From NCBI GenBank assembly GCA_014240375.1, contig JAAZXB010000021.1, positions 1-44,477 of the forward strand: a stretch of 44,477 nt of DNA. The letters are read 5' to 3'. The DNA comes from Planctomycetota bacterium. GTDB lineage: Bacteria > Planctomycetota > UBA8108 > UBA1146. The notes beneath the pieces are model-generated. The model had not been told where the DNA came from, searched no databases, and saw nothing but the letters and a program-made list of their open reading frames with translations. Below are positions 33,262 through 42,639 of the stretch, piece by piece. Within the stretch, counting starts at the first letter, position 1, and each line of letters starts with the position of its first letter. The translations under genes and the position numbers were made by a program.

Positions 33262-36248
33262 GGGTGATGTTGCTGGAACATCTCTCTCACCAGTTCGGTA
33301 TGGTGCTCGATCTCGACCTTCATCCGCTCCTCTGGAGATCCGGTGGGTGAGGCCCTGAAGCCGATTCGCATCGCCAGTTGCCGCAAACTCCCGTCCTCCT
33401 CGGAAACCGCCTTGACCGATGCGCGATGCATCATCGCCAGACGATTTTCGACCATGCGCAGGAATTGATAGGCAGTGAATAGAGTGGTGGCCTCACCGGA
33501 GTCGAGCAATCCCACTTCTTCCAGCTGAGCGATGGCATTGCGGGTCCTGGGTTGCAAGATGGTGGGATGCTCTCCCTGGTGGAGGAGTATCAGGCACTGG
33601 ATCAAGAACTCGATGTCGATCAATCCACCACTGCCAGTCCTGAAGTCGATTTCATCTTTCTTGCCGATGGAACGACGTCGCTGATGCATCTGTCGTAACT
33701 CCTGCAAGACTTCCGCCTGGTCGACGCCCCTTCCGAGGTTCGTTCGAACCCAGTCCAGCACCTGTTGGCCCAGGTCTTCATCACCACAGACCGGATTCAA
33801 TCGCACCAGCGCCTGGTGCTCCCACAGTTGCGAGCGCTCACCTCTGAAGTACTCCTGAAACTCATCAAAATGAGTGACCAGCGCCCCTCCGGCACCATCG
33901 GGTCGCAGCCTCAGATCAACATTGTAAAGTGGCCCGCCGGTGCCCGTTTGACCGAGCAATCCGGTGACCTGTTTGAGGTGTTCAGCCCAGAACTGACTCG
34001 CTTCATGACCATCTCTGGTTTGACCGACGCCGTCGTGCACCAGGATCATGTCGATGTCACTGGCAAAGCCCATCTCGTTGCCGCCCAGTCGACCCAGCGC
34101 CAGGATGCTGTAACACGACTCCTTCGATCGTTCCGGATGAGTCAACGGGCCCATCAGTTCCTTGGTCTTGTCGAGTGCGATCTGGTCGATCACCTTCAGT
34201 AACACCCGTGCAATCCTCGAGAGACTTCGTAGCACCTGGTCATGCGGCATCCTGCCGCTCAGATCAAGAATGCCGATATGAACCGAATGCAACGCCCTGA
34301 ACTCGTGTATCCGGCGGTACAATTCCTGATCGTCATCGACGCCTTCGATGGTCGACGATAACTCTTTCAGCAACGATTCCTCGGTCGAGCGCCGACCGGT
34401 GCGAACCCGATCCACCACATCGTCGAGCACTCCCGGGTGATTGAGCAACAACTCCGACAGATACCGGCTCTGGCCAAAGAGATCGACGAAGATCTTGCAG
34501 GTTTCGGGGTTCTCGGTCAGTTGCTGATAGAACACCGCCGGCGCACCCAGCGTCTCGACACACTGTACGAACATCAAGGCGGCCTGGTCCGGGTCGGGAC
34601 AGGAGCGGATCGCCTCCAGCAATACCGGGAACAGTGCGGCCAGATGGTGCCTGGCCCGCGGCGATCGAAGGCCTTGCTGCCGGGGAAAAGCCAGCCGTCG
34701 TAACAATCGGTACGCCTTCTCCGGATCGCGGAAGGAGTACTTTCTGAAGACACGTTCGATCACCTCTGGCTCGGGTCGAAATGCCAGGATGACATGGACC
34801 TCTCCCGCCTGGTCATCTCCGTAACCTCGAAACAGATCGTGAAACAGACTCTCCAGGATATGACGGATTCGTTCGCGGCGACGATCGAGTACCTGCTTCA
34901 ACTGCTCGCTCTGTTCGAATCCGAGGGAGCGTGACAGTGCCAGGAACTGTGCCGGGTCATCGGGCAAGCTGAAAGACTGCCGCTGATGCTGAAGCATTCG
35001 GTGATGCTCGACGCGCCGCAGGAAACAATAGCCATCGAGCATCCTGGCCGACTCGGTCGAAGTCAGGGCACCGATCACTCCGAGACGTCGAAGCGCGTGA
35101 TAGACATTTCCTCCGCGGATCGACTCGTGGATCTGACCATGGAGCAGTTGCAGGAACTGTACCAGGTATTCGACATCGCGAATCCCACCCCAGCCTACCT
35201 TCAATTCGGCGGCGTCCTGTCCGGCGGGGCTACTCTCGAGCACCTCTTTCCAGCCCTGCAGTCGCTGGATCTCATCGAGATCGAAGGGGCGCTGATAGAC
35301 GAAATGTTCCACCTCTGCCAGCAATCGTGGCAGTCCTCGGGTGTGATCGTGAACCGCCCGACTCCGGATGTGAACGATTCGTTCCCAGGTTCCTGCCACC
35401 GCATGGAACTCGGCGCGTGCCTGGCTGACGGTTGGCACCAGCGGTCCGGTGATACCACCGGGTCTCAAGCGAAGGTCGGTGCGATAGAGTGGAATCGAAC
35501 CGGCGTATCCGGTCAGCATTCTCAAGATCCCCCGTGCCACCGCCTCGCACGGGCCCGCCGGAGTTTGATCATCTCGGATGAAGTACAGATCGATGTCGCT
35601 GGAAAAGTTCAGTTCACGACCACCCCATTTCCCCAGGGCCACCACCGCCATCGGTAATTTTGATCCCCCCAGTACATCGAGAGCACAACGGATGGTGTGA
35701 TCTGCCAGGTCGCTGAGTGCAGCGCCGGTCTGTTCGACATCGAAAAGTCCCTCCAGCTCACAGCAAACGATGCGAAGTTGTTCACGTCGATGCCAGCGGT
35801 TGAGGGCGCGCGCGCGAGCCGTCTCATCGGCTCCGCCGATGACTGGCGGTTGAGGAATCGCCGCGGGCGTGCTGGTGAAGTCGGGGGAGGTCACCTCGAG
35901 CAGATGGCCCTTGGCCAGATCCACCATCGGATCCCCCGCTCCAAGAATACTGACCAGTTTTTCCAGTCGCCCCGCTTCGAGGATCGCCGCGGGAAACCCG
36001 AGGGACCCACACAACAGCCGCTCCAGACCTCCAAGGGCTGCATCGGCACAGGATGCTTGCTGGAGGGCGAGGAAGATTCGCGCCTCCTGGTCCTCGCCAA
36101 TCTCTCTCAGAACGCTCCTGAGGTTCCACATCGCTCGATCCGGGGTGGAGATTCCGAGCTGCTGAAAGCCCTCCCGACGGATCTGCTCCGGCTCTCGGGG
36201 AGAGTCCGAATTCGGCTCATTTCCTGCTTCTGAAGCATCTGCTGCCAT
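33258..36248 (-). CDS. glnE: Bifunctional glutamine synthetase adenylyltransferase/deadenylylase
   Basis: The 996-residue protein has the GlnE layout of two nucleotidyltransferase domains, each followed by a helical regulatory region. The N-terminal (deadenylylating) motif is VVALGKWGGRELNFSSDIDL near residue 205. The C-terminal (adenylylating) motif is LGRLGGNEMGFASDIDMILV near residue 720. Both keep the G-x11-D-x-D catalytic pattern. It attaches AMP to and removes it from glutamine synthetase in response to PII and glutamine, in the cytoplasm. ATG 36248 has AGGAGGG four bases upstream. No glnA or glnB is in the window. The length is normal for the family (about 950). Confidence 0.95.
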   Translation of the reverse strand: MAADASEAGNEPNSDSPREPEQIRREGFQQLGISTPDRAMWNLRSVLREIGEDQEARIFLALQQASCADAALGGLERLLCGSLGFPAAILEAGRLEKLVSILGAGDPMVDLAKGHLLEVTSPDFTSTPAAIPQPPVIGGADETARARALNRWHRREQLRIVCCELEGLFDVEQTGAALSDLADHTIRCALDVLGGSKLPMAVVALGKWGGRELNFSSDIDLYFIRDDQTPAGPCEAVARGILRMLTGYAGSIPLYRTDLRLRPGGITGPLVPTVSQARAEFHAVAGTWERIVHIRSRAVHDHTRGLPRLLAEVEHFVYQRPFDLDEIQRLQGWKEVLESSPAGQDAAELKVGWGGIRDVEYLVQFLQLLHGQIHESIRGGNVYHALRRLGVIGALTSTESARMLDGYCFLRRVEHHRMLQHQRQSFSLPDDPAQFLALSRSLGFEQSEQLKQVLDRRRERIRHILESLFHDLFRGYGDDQAGEVHVILAFRPEPEVIERVFRKYSFRDPEKAYRLLRRLAFPRQQGLRSPRARHHLAALFPVLLEAIRSCPDPDQAALMFVQCVETLGAPAVFYQQLTENPETCKIFVDLFGQSRYLSELLLNHPGVLDDVVDRVRTGRRSTEESLLKELSSTIEGVDDDQELYRRIHEFRALHSVHIGILDLSGRMPHDQVLRSLSRIARVLLKVIDQIALDKTKELMGPLTHPERSKESCYSILALGRLGGNEMGFASDIDMILVHDGVGQTRDGHEASQFWAEHLKQVTGLLGQTGTGGPLYNVDLRLRPDGAGGALVTHFDEFQEYFRGERSQLWEHQALVRLNPVCGDEDLGQQVLDWVRTNLGRGVDQAEVLQELRQMHQRRRSIGKKDEIDFRTGSGGLIDIEFLIQCLILLHQGEHPTILQPRTRNAIAQLEEVGLLDSGEATTLFTAYQFLRMVENRLAMMHRASVKAVSEEDGSLRQLAMRIGFRASPTGSPEERMKVEIEHHTELVREMFQQHHP

Positions 36249-36416
36249 CGCACCCTCCTCTCACCTCGATCTGGTGATCCCATTGCGGGGTGCATCCTGC
36301 TCAAGGAATCGCTGCGAGGAAACCCATCACCCCGGTTCGGGTGAACTCTTCTGCCAGCACCGTTATCCTCGGGCCACCTGGTGGAGTTAAACTCCGCCGA
36401 CAGGAGGAGGGACCGC

Positions 36417-37391
36417 GTGACCACCACGACCAGTGCGACCGAGAGCCGCTTTGGTCCCCGTCAGGGGCAAAAACCACAGGGCGGTCATGTCTCGGCACCT
36501 CTGACGACCCAGCGAAGTGATCGGTGGCAGAAGGGTCCTCTGTTGACCCTGCTCGGATTCGGGTCCTTTGTCGTCTATGTCACCTTTCGAGCGTTCCAGG
36601 GGCTCGATTACTACGCTGCCCCCTACCTGTCCCCCTTTTACTCGCCACTGGTTTACGCCAATCCCGAGTACTACGCCGGTTCCCCCACCTTTCACGCCCT
36701 GATGGGAAACCTACCCGTCGAGGCGTTGACGATGTGGCAACAGATGGTCGCCTGGCTCCCGCTGGCACTACCCCTCTCTCCAGCATTTTTCATCCTGATC
36801 TTTCCGGCATCGTTTCGTGGCACCTGCTACTACTATCGCAAGGCCTACTACCGCAGCGTGGTCGGCTCTCCCGCAGGATGCACCGTGTGCCCCATCGCCC
36901 AGGGAACCTACCAGGGCGAAACCGGGTTGCTGCGGATCCAGAACCTCCATCGCTACGCCATGTACTTCGCGGTCGCCTTCATCTTCATCCTCGGTTACGA
37001 CGGCTGGCTCTCGCTGTGGATGCCCGTCGATGCTCAGGGAGCTCCGTGGATCGCTGGAGGCGGCGATCCTGCGACATACCAGTTCGGTTTCGGCGTCGGT
37101 TCGGTGGTGATGATGCTCAACGTAGTATTCCTTGGCGGCTACACCTTTGGCTGCCACTCATGGCGCCACATGATCGGTGGTCGGCTCAATCGTTTCGCCT
37201 CCAGTTCCGGGGAAACGGGCCTCTCCTACGCCGTCTGGAAGATGACCAGCTGGCTCAACGAACGTCACATGCTGTTCGCATGGGTCAGTTTGTTCTGGGT
37301 GATGTTCACCGACTTCTACATCTGGGCCGTCTGTAACGGCTGGATCACCGACCTCAACAGCTGGTCTCAGACCGCTGCCAACGGTCAGTAA
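36417..37391 (+). CDS. sdhC: Succinate dehydrogenase membrane anchor (cytochrome b-type subunit)
   Basis: The 324-residue protein is read from GTG 36417, with AGGAGGAGGG five bases upstream. It has about five to six hydrophobic segments, beginning PLLTLLGFGSFVVYVTF. The block FRGTCYYYRKAYYRSVVGSP is typical of the anchor found in actinobacterial and planctomycete-type Sdh, and differs from the short proteobacterial SdhC/SdhD. Candidate haem or quinone-site His residues include those in LHRYAMYF, FGCHSWRHMIGG and NERHMLF. It precedes sdhA by 13 bases. The inverted repeat GGAGT-TAA-ACTCC (36380-36392) lies in the leader. The subunit carries electrons from the iron-sulfur protein to quinone. Confidence 0.85.
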   Translation: MTTTTSATESRFGPRQGQKPQGGHVSAPLTTQRSDRWQKGPLLTLLGFGSFVVYVTFRAFQGLDYYAAPYLSPFYSPLVYANPEYYAGSPTFHALMGNLPVEALTMWQQMVAWLPLALPLSPAFFILIFPASFRGTCYYYRKAYYRSVVGSPAGCTVCPIAQGTYQGETGLLRIQNLHRYAMYFAVAFIFILGYDGWLSLWMPVDAQGAPWIAGGGDPATYQFGFGVGSVVMMLNVVFLGGYTFGCHSWRHMIGGRLNRFASSSGETGLSYAVWKMTSWLNERHMLFAWVSLFWVMFTDFYIWAVCNGWITDLNSWSQTAANGQ

Positions 37392-37404
37392 GAAAGGACC
37401 TCTC

Positions 37405-39231
37405 GTGATCCAACTCGATGAGATCCAGACGATCGAACACGATGTGCTGGTGGTCGGTGCCGGCGGTGCCGGACTGCGCGCGGCCATCGAAACTTCCAAT
37501 CTCGGACTCAGCACCGGTGTCATCACCAAAAGTCTGCTGGGCAAGGCCCACACCGTGATGGCAGAAGGGGGCATGGCGGCGGCACTCGGCAATGTCGACT
37601 CCCGCGACAGCTGGAAGATCCACTTCCGCGACACGATGCGTGGCGGAAAGTTTCTCAACCAGTGGGAGATGGCCGCCATCCATGCCCAGGAGGCGCCCGA
37701 TCGCGTGCGCGAACTGGAGGACTGGGGAGCGGTCTTCGATCGCACTCGCACCGGACTGATCAATCAGAGAAACTTCGGCGGCCATCGCTATCCTCGGCTC
37801 GCCCACGTCGGCGACCGCACCGGCCTCGAACTGATCCGCACCCTGCAAGATCACGGCATCCATCAGGGAATGGATGTGCACATGGAGTGCATCGGCATCG
37901 ACCTGCTGCAAGATGGCGGCAAGATCAGCGGCATGCTCGCTTACTGGCGAGAGACCGGTCGCTTCGTCGTGTTCCGTGCGCCGGTTGTGATCTTTGCCAC
38001 GGGTGGCGCCGGCAAGGCGTGGCGTGTCACATCCAACTCGTGGGAATACTCGGGAGACGGGTACGGCATGGCCGCTCGCGCCGGAGCCGAGCTGCTCGAC
38101 ATGGAGTTCACCCAGTTCCACCCGACCGGCATGGTGTGGCCCCCCTCGGTACGAGGCACCCTCGTCACCGAGGGAGTGCGTGGAGAAGGGGGAATCCTCA
38201 CCAACTCCGAGGGTGTGCGCTTCATGTTCGACAACATCCCCGAACGATTCGCCTCGGAGACCGCTGACACCAAGGAAGAAGCACAACTGTGGCTCGACGG
38301 CGACCGTGATGCGCGGCGGCCACCTGAACTGCTGACCCGAGATGTGGTAGCCCGCGCCATCATGCGCGAGGTGAAGGCGGGGCGCGGATCGGAGCATGGC
38401 GGGGCCTACCTCGACATCAGTCACCGCAACAGCGACTTCGTCAAGCGCAAGCTGCCGTCGATGTATCACCAGTTCAAGGAGCTGGCGGAGGTCGACATCA
38501 CTGCCGAAGCGATGGAAGTGGGACCCACCCTGCACTACTACATGGGTGGAATCCGTGTCGATGCCAACAGCCAGATGACCAACGTGCCGGGGCTCTTTGC
38601 CGCCGGCGAGTGTGGAGCGGGTCTGCACGGGGCCAACCGTCTCGGCGGCAACAGTCTCTCCGACCTGATCGTCTTCGGCGCTCGTGCCGGTCTCGGTGCC
38701 AAGGCGTACTTCGACGCCCTCTCCGGCACCCCGACGGTGCAACAGGAGCAGGTCCACGAACAGATGCGCTCGGTGATCGACTTCCTCAACCGCGAAGATG
38801 GAGAAAACCCCTACGTCGTGGTCGACGACCTGCAGACCACGATGGAACAGCATGTCGGCATCGTTCGAGATGGAGCCGAGCTGGAAGAGGGGATCGAAAA
38901 GTTACAGAAGCTCAAGGAGCGTGCCGCCGCAGTCAAGGCTCATGCCACCAGCCAGTACAACCCCGGCTGGAACACCTGCATCGATCTGCGCAACATGATC
39001 CTATCCGCCGAGGCCACAGCCCGCTGTGCCCTGCAGCGAGAGGAGAGTCGTGGTGCCCACACTCGCCTCGATTTCGAGGGAGAACGCGAAGAGGGACTCA
39101 CCTTCAACAGTGTCGTGAAACTGGTCGACGGCGAGGTGGTAGCGCGCAAGGACCCACGGCCCACTCCCCCCGAGGCGTTATCGAAGATCGCCAACGCATC
39201 CCTCGAAGAGCTGGAGGGTAACCGTGTCTGA
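37405..39231 (+). CDS. sdhA: Succinate dehydrogenase/fumarate reductase flavoprotein subunit
   Basis: The 608-residue protein starts with GTG; AAAGGA lies six bases upstream. It has the Rossmann FAD motif DVLVVGAGGAGLRAAIE (about residues 13-29) and the His that binds FAD covalently in GKAHTVMAEGG. Catalytic blocks are QFHPTGM, TEGVRGEGGIL, the Arg of TRDVVARAIMREV and HYYMGGIRVD. GANRLGGNSLSDLIVFG binds the FAD end. It oxidises succinate to fumarate on the cytoplasmic face, in complex with SdhB and SdhC. It overlaps sdhB by eight bases. Codons are strongly GC-ending, in keeping with high expression. Confidence 0.96.
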   Translation: MIQLDEIQTIEHDVLVVGAGGAGLRAAIETSNLGLSTGVITKSLLGKAHTVMAEGGMAAALGNVDSRDSWKIHFRDTMRGGKFLNQWEMAAIHAQEAPDRVRELEDWGAVFDRTRTGLINQRNFGGHRYPRLAHVGDRTGLELIRTLQDHGIHQGMDVHMECIGIDLLQDGGKISGMLAYWRETGRFVVFRAPVVIFATGGAGKAWRVTSNSWEYSGDGYGMAARAGAELLDMEFTQFHPTGMVWPPSVRGTLVTEGVRGEGGILTNSEGVRFMFDNIPERFASETADTKEEAQLWLDGDRDARRPPELLTRDVVARAIMREVKAGRGSEHGGAYLDISHRNSDFVKRKLPSMYHQFKELAEVDITAEAMEVGPTLHYYMGGIRVDANSQMTNVPGLFAAGECGAGLHGANRLGGNSLSDLIVFGARAGLGAKAYFDALSGTPTVQQEQVHEQMRSVIDFLNREDGENPYVVVDDLQTTMEQHVGIVRDGAELEEGIEKLQKLKERAAAVKAHATSQYNPGWNTCIDLRNMILSAEATARCALQREESRGAHTRLDFEGEREEGLTFNSVVKLVDGEVVARKDPRPTPPEALSKIANASLEELEGNRV

Positions 39232-39994
39232 AAGAACCTTCCGGGTGTGGCGCGGCAATCAAGACGACGGAGGTGACTTCGTCGAGTACCGCATCGATGT
39301 CCAGCCTGGGATGGTGGTCCTCGACTGCATCCACGAGATCCAGAAGCAGCACGCCCCCGATCTCGCCTGTCGCTGGAACTGCAAGGCGGGCAAGTGCGGA
39401 TCGTGCAGCATGGAGATCAACGGCAAACCAGCACTCTCCTGCATGACCCGCATGAACACCTTCGATGAGGGTGAGTCCATCACGGTGCAGCCACTGAAGA
39501 CCTTCCCGGTAATTCGTGATCTGACCAATGATGTCTCCTGGAACTACCAGCAGAACAAACGGATCCGCCCCTTCGCCCCGCGGCCACGCGACCCCGACGG
39601 CGAGCACCGCATGATGCAGGAGGATGTCGATCGGGTTCAGGAGTTCCGCAAGTGCATCGAGTGCTTCCTCTGTCAGGATATGTGTCACATCCTGCGCGAT
39701 CGCGAGACCGAACAGAACTTCGCCGGTCCCCGATTCATGGTGCGCCTGGCCAGTCTCGACATGCACCCCCTCGATACCGACGATCGCATCCAGGAGGTCA
39801 AGGACGAGAGCGGCTCTGGCCTGTGCAACATCACCCGCTGCTGTACCGAAGCGTGCCCCGAGCACATCAACATCACCGACAACGCCATCATCCCGCTGAA
39901 GGAAAGAGTGGTCGACCGCTTCTACGACCCACTGATGTGGCTGATGAGAAAACTGAAGCCGGGTAATCCCAGGGAAAAAGCAACGATCGAGTAA
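39224..39994 (+). CDS. sdhB: Succinate dehydrogenase iron-sulfur subunit
   Basis: The 256-residue protein starts with GTG inside the end of sdhA, after GGAGGGT. The plant-type [2Fe-2S] site is CRWNCKAGKCGSC followed by a Cys in ALSC (about residues 49-74). The ferredoxin part has CIECFLCQDMC and CNITRCCTEACPEH, which supply the [4Fe-4S] and [3Fe-4S] clusters in the usual arrangement. It passes electrons from FAD to the membrane anchor. It is the last gene of sdhCAB, and a redox operon on the same strand begins 82 bases later. Confidence 0.95.
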   Translation: MSERTFRVWRGNQDDGGDFVEYRIDVQPGMVVLDCIHEIQKQHAPDLACRWNCKAGKCGSCSMEINGKPALSCMTRMNTFDEGESITVQPLKTFPVIRDLTNDVSWNYQQNKRIRPFAPRPRDPDGEHRMMQEDVDRVQEFRKCIECFLCQDMCHILRDRETEQNFAGPRFMVRLASLDMHPLDTDDRIQEVKDESGSGLCNITRCCTEACPEHINITDNAIIPLKERVVDRFYDPLMWLMRKLKPGNPREKATIE

Positions 39995-40076
39995 CTCGTC
40001 GTCACAAGCTGGCTCGGACATCGCCAGGAGCGATTCTTTCCAAAAGCTGTTGAGTTTCACCCTGGAGGGGCTGCCC

Positions 40077-42638
40077 GTGAATCCATCTGGTCAAAATTCC
40101 GGCCAATCCCTGGAGTCCATCGCCTCTACATTGCAAAGCTGTAGCGCTCTTGCCTGGGCTTCGCAGGAACAGCGCGACGCTCTCCTGACCCATACGAAAA
40201 ACATACCATTATCAAACGGGGAAACGCTGTTTTTCGAGGGAGATAAAGCGAGGTCCTTTTTCGTTCTACTCGACGGAGAACTGGATGTTATCCGCGCCCA
40301 TCCAATCCATATGCAAGAGATGATCGTCTCTCGAATTTTTGATCCGGGAGAAAGCGTCGGAGAAATCGCTGCAGTCAGCAAGAGTCAAATACGTAGTGCA
40401 ACCATCCGAGCATCCACAGACAGCAACCTTGTTGAAATCGAATACGAAGCCATCGACGCCGTCGGGGGCCTCTTCGATTTCCACCTCGCCACCATCCAGT
40501 TATCACAGCAATATCAGTTGCATGACGAAGCTCTGAAGAGATCGTATCCCTACCAACTTCTCACCAGCACCGGACCGGTCAAAGGCTGGAGTCATGAAAA
40601 ATCATACCAGGATCGAGAGGTCGTATTCTCCGAGGGCGACCCATCAGAACTGGTGTACTTCATCATCTCAGGCCAGGCGAAAATCGATCTCCGCACCACG
40701 GATGGAGACCACTACCAAACGGTCATCGGGCAAGGTCAGATCTTCGGGGAACTGGGCGTCATCCACGGGCAGAATCGCTCTGCCACGGTAAGGGCTGACG
40801 GAAAACTCCGTGTTCTTGTCGTCGATGCCTCACGGTTCCTGACCCTCTCCGGGGCCAATCATGAGTTATCAAGCGTCATGCTGCTATTACGAAGAATCTA
40901 TCGTAACGGCACTGGCCGATCTGTTTTGCAATTCAAACAGCAGGAAGATGGCGTGGCTGTATTTATCAGCTCCATCGATCTTCCCGACGATCGCCAGCTG
41001 GTCATTCAGTACATGGTAAACAGTCTCCTGGTCACCATGAAAGCCGATCCGAGACAGCTCTCCTCTCCACACATAGAGTACAAGTTTGAAGATGCTCGGC
41101 GAAAAATCAGACGGACCTTGAATATCGCTGACGGACTGATTGTCGCGTGTGAGATGGAAGGACCGAATCCAGAGACCGGACTGTTGATAGCGGCCATCCA
41201 GAATCAAACTCAACTGACCACAGAGCAGCTCGACAATTTCAGTGGCGAAGGCTTACTGTTCACCCATCCAGTTGTCTCCGACATGGTGTGCCACTGCATG
41301 CAAATCACCCGGAGCGATCTTCAAGAAAAAATCGTTGCTGGTTGCCAGACCGTAACTCAATTGGTGACCGCTACCGGAGCAGGAACCGTCTGCGGAGGTT
41401 GCCATGCTGCTCTGGAAGACTTGACCGGGGAAGCCTCATCGGCACCGGTCAGGATGAGTCAACGAACCGAAGTGGTCCCCGGTATCCACCGGATACGACT
41501 CACGACTGAAACTTCGACACCGCTCCCCGCATCCATCCCTGGACAACACATCATCGTCAAGGGTGTCATCGATGGGATCACCGTCAGTAGACCTTATACA
41601 TTGACCAGCTCCCATACAGAAAATCGCTGGCGAGAAATCACCATCCGGAATGAAGATCATGGATTGTTTTCTCGATGGCTCTGCTCGATCGACCAAACCG
41701 AAACAAGTCTCCAGATCTCAGCTCCTCAAGGCGACTTTTTCGTCGACATGACTGATTCCACTCCTGTCGTCATGCTCGCTGCGGGGATCGGAATCACCCC
41801 AGCACTTGCGATCGCACGGTCTCGCGCAGAACATCAGAATGGACCGAAGATCCATATCGATCATTCCGCTCGAACCGAGAATCAGTTGGTCTCCACGGAA
41901 GAACTGAACCGACTCGCCACTCAACATTCATCGATCACTTATCACTCTCGAAGAAGTTCCGGCGGTGAAAAGCTCTCCCATTCAGAAATCCAGCAACTTC
42001 ACCAAACTTGCGCAGACGCCCGCTGGATGATTTGCGGCCCGTCTAGTTTTGAAATCAGCACCCAGAACTCTCTTCTGTCATTGGGAGTGAACCCGAAACG
42101 AATCGCAATCGAAAGATTCGTTCCCTTGTCCAAACCGACGGCGCAAGGACTGAAACCAGATCTGATTTCACTCGGTATCGCACTGCTGACCACAGCCCTG
42201 GTCGCACTGGTGCTGATCGGCGCACGGGTTCCAGACTCGATCCAGAGCTGGCAGGCAACATTCTGGGGCCACTGGATTTCTGGTTCCGCACTCATCCTCT
42301 TTCTCGGAACCCAGTGGTGGTTTCCAATTCGAAGATGGACCGGAACCTCAGCCAACGTTTCGAAACCGCTCCATTGGCATCGTCGCGTCGGTGCCTTTTC
42401 ACCACTGCTCTTGGTTCTTCATGGAAACTCCGTCGGAGTAGGTCTACTGGGTCTCCTCACCTTTACTTTTCTTTGCAACACGGTGGTCGGGGTCGCAGAT
42501 CGATCCTTCTTTCGCGACTCAAGAAGGCAGATGGCTTACTTACGCTGGTGGCTTTTCCCCCACATCCTCCTCTCCGTGATCCTCACGGTACTGGCGGTCT
42601 ATCACGTCTGGGTCATCCTCAGTCATGGAGGGCCTTGA
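40077..42638 (+). CDS. Fusion: two cNMP-binding domains, BFD [2Fe-2S], FAD/NAD reductase, His-rich membrane domain
   Basis: The 853-residue protein is read from GTG 40077, where GGAGGGG lies six bases upstream. Two cyclic-nucleotide-binding domains come first, with cassettes VGEIAAVSKSQIRSATI (about 93-109) and FGELGVIHGQNRSATV (about 222-237). Both keep the ligand-binding Arg. An unassigned region (about 275-395) follows. The BFD-like domain has CHCM (about 404) and CGGC (about 439). A ferredoxin-reductase module has RPYTLTS (about 503, FAD), GIGITPA (about 569, NAD) and CGPSSF (about 652). The last ~160 residues contain about four membrane helices with His in WGHW, LHWHRR, VLHGN, FPHIL and VYHVW, suggesting b-type haem. 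It probably moves electrons between NAD(P)H and the membrane under cyclic-nucleotide control. I do not recognise this exact architecture. Confidence 0.88.
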   Translation: MNPSGQNSGQSLESIASTLQSCSALAWASQEQRDALLTHTKNIPLSNGETLFFEGDKARSFFVLLDGELDVIRAHPIHMQEMIVSRIFDPGESVGEIAAVSKSQIRSATIRASTDSNLVEIEYEAIDAVGGLFDFHLATIQLSQQYQLHDEALKRSYPYQLLTSTGPVKGWSHEKSYQDREVVFSEGDPSELVYFIISGQAKIDLRTTDGDHYQTVIGQGQIFGELGVIHGQNRSATVRADGKLRVLVVDASRFLTLSGANHELSSVMLLLRRIYRNGTGRSVLQFKQQEDGVAVFISSIDLPDDRQLVIQYMVNSLLVTMKADPRQLSSPHIEYKFEDARRKIRRTLNIADGLIVACEMEGPNPETGLLIAAIQNQTQLTTEQLDNFSGEGLLFTHPVVSDMVCHCMQITRSDLQEKIVAGCQTVTQLVTATGAGTVCGGCHAALEDLTGEASSAPVRMSQRTEVVPGIHRIRLTTETSTPLPASIPGQHIIVKGVIDGITVSRPYTLTSSHTENRWREITIRNEDHGLFSRWLCSIDQTETSLQISAPQGDFFVDMTDSTPVVMLAAGIGITPALAIARSRAEHQNGPKIHIDHSARTENQLVSTEELNRLATQHSSITYHSRRSSGGEKLSHSEIQQLHQTCADARWMICGPSSFEISTQNSLLSLGVNPKRIAIERFVPLSKPTAQGLKPDLISLGIALLTTALVALVLIGARVPDSIQSWQATFWGHWISGSALILFLGTQWWFPIRRWTGTSANVSKPLHWHRRVGAFSPLLLVLHGNSVGVGLLGLLTFTFLCNTVVGVADRSFFRDSRRQMAYLRWWLFPHILLSVILTVLAVYHVWVILSHGGP

Positions 42639-42639
42639 G

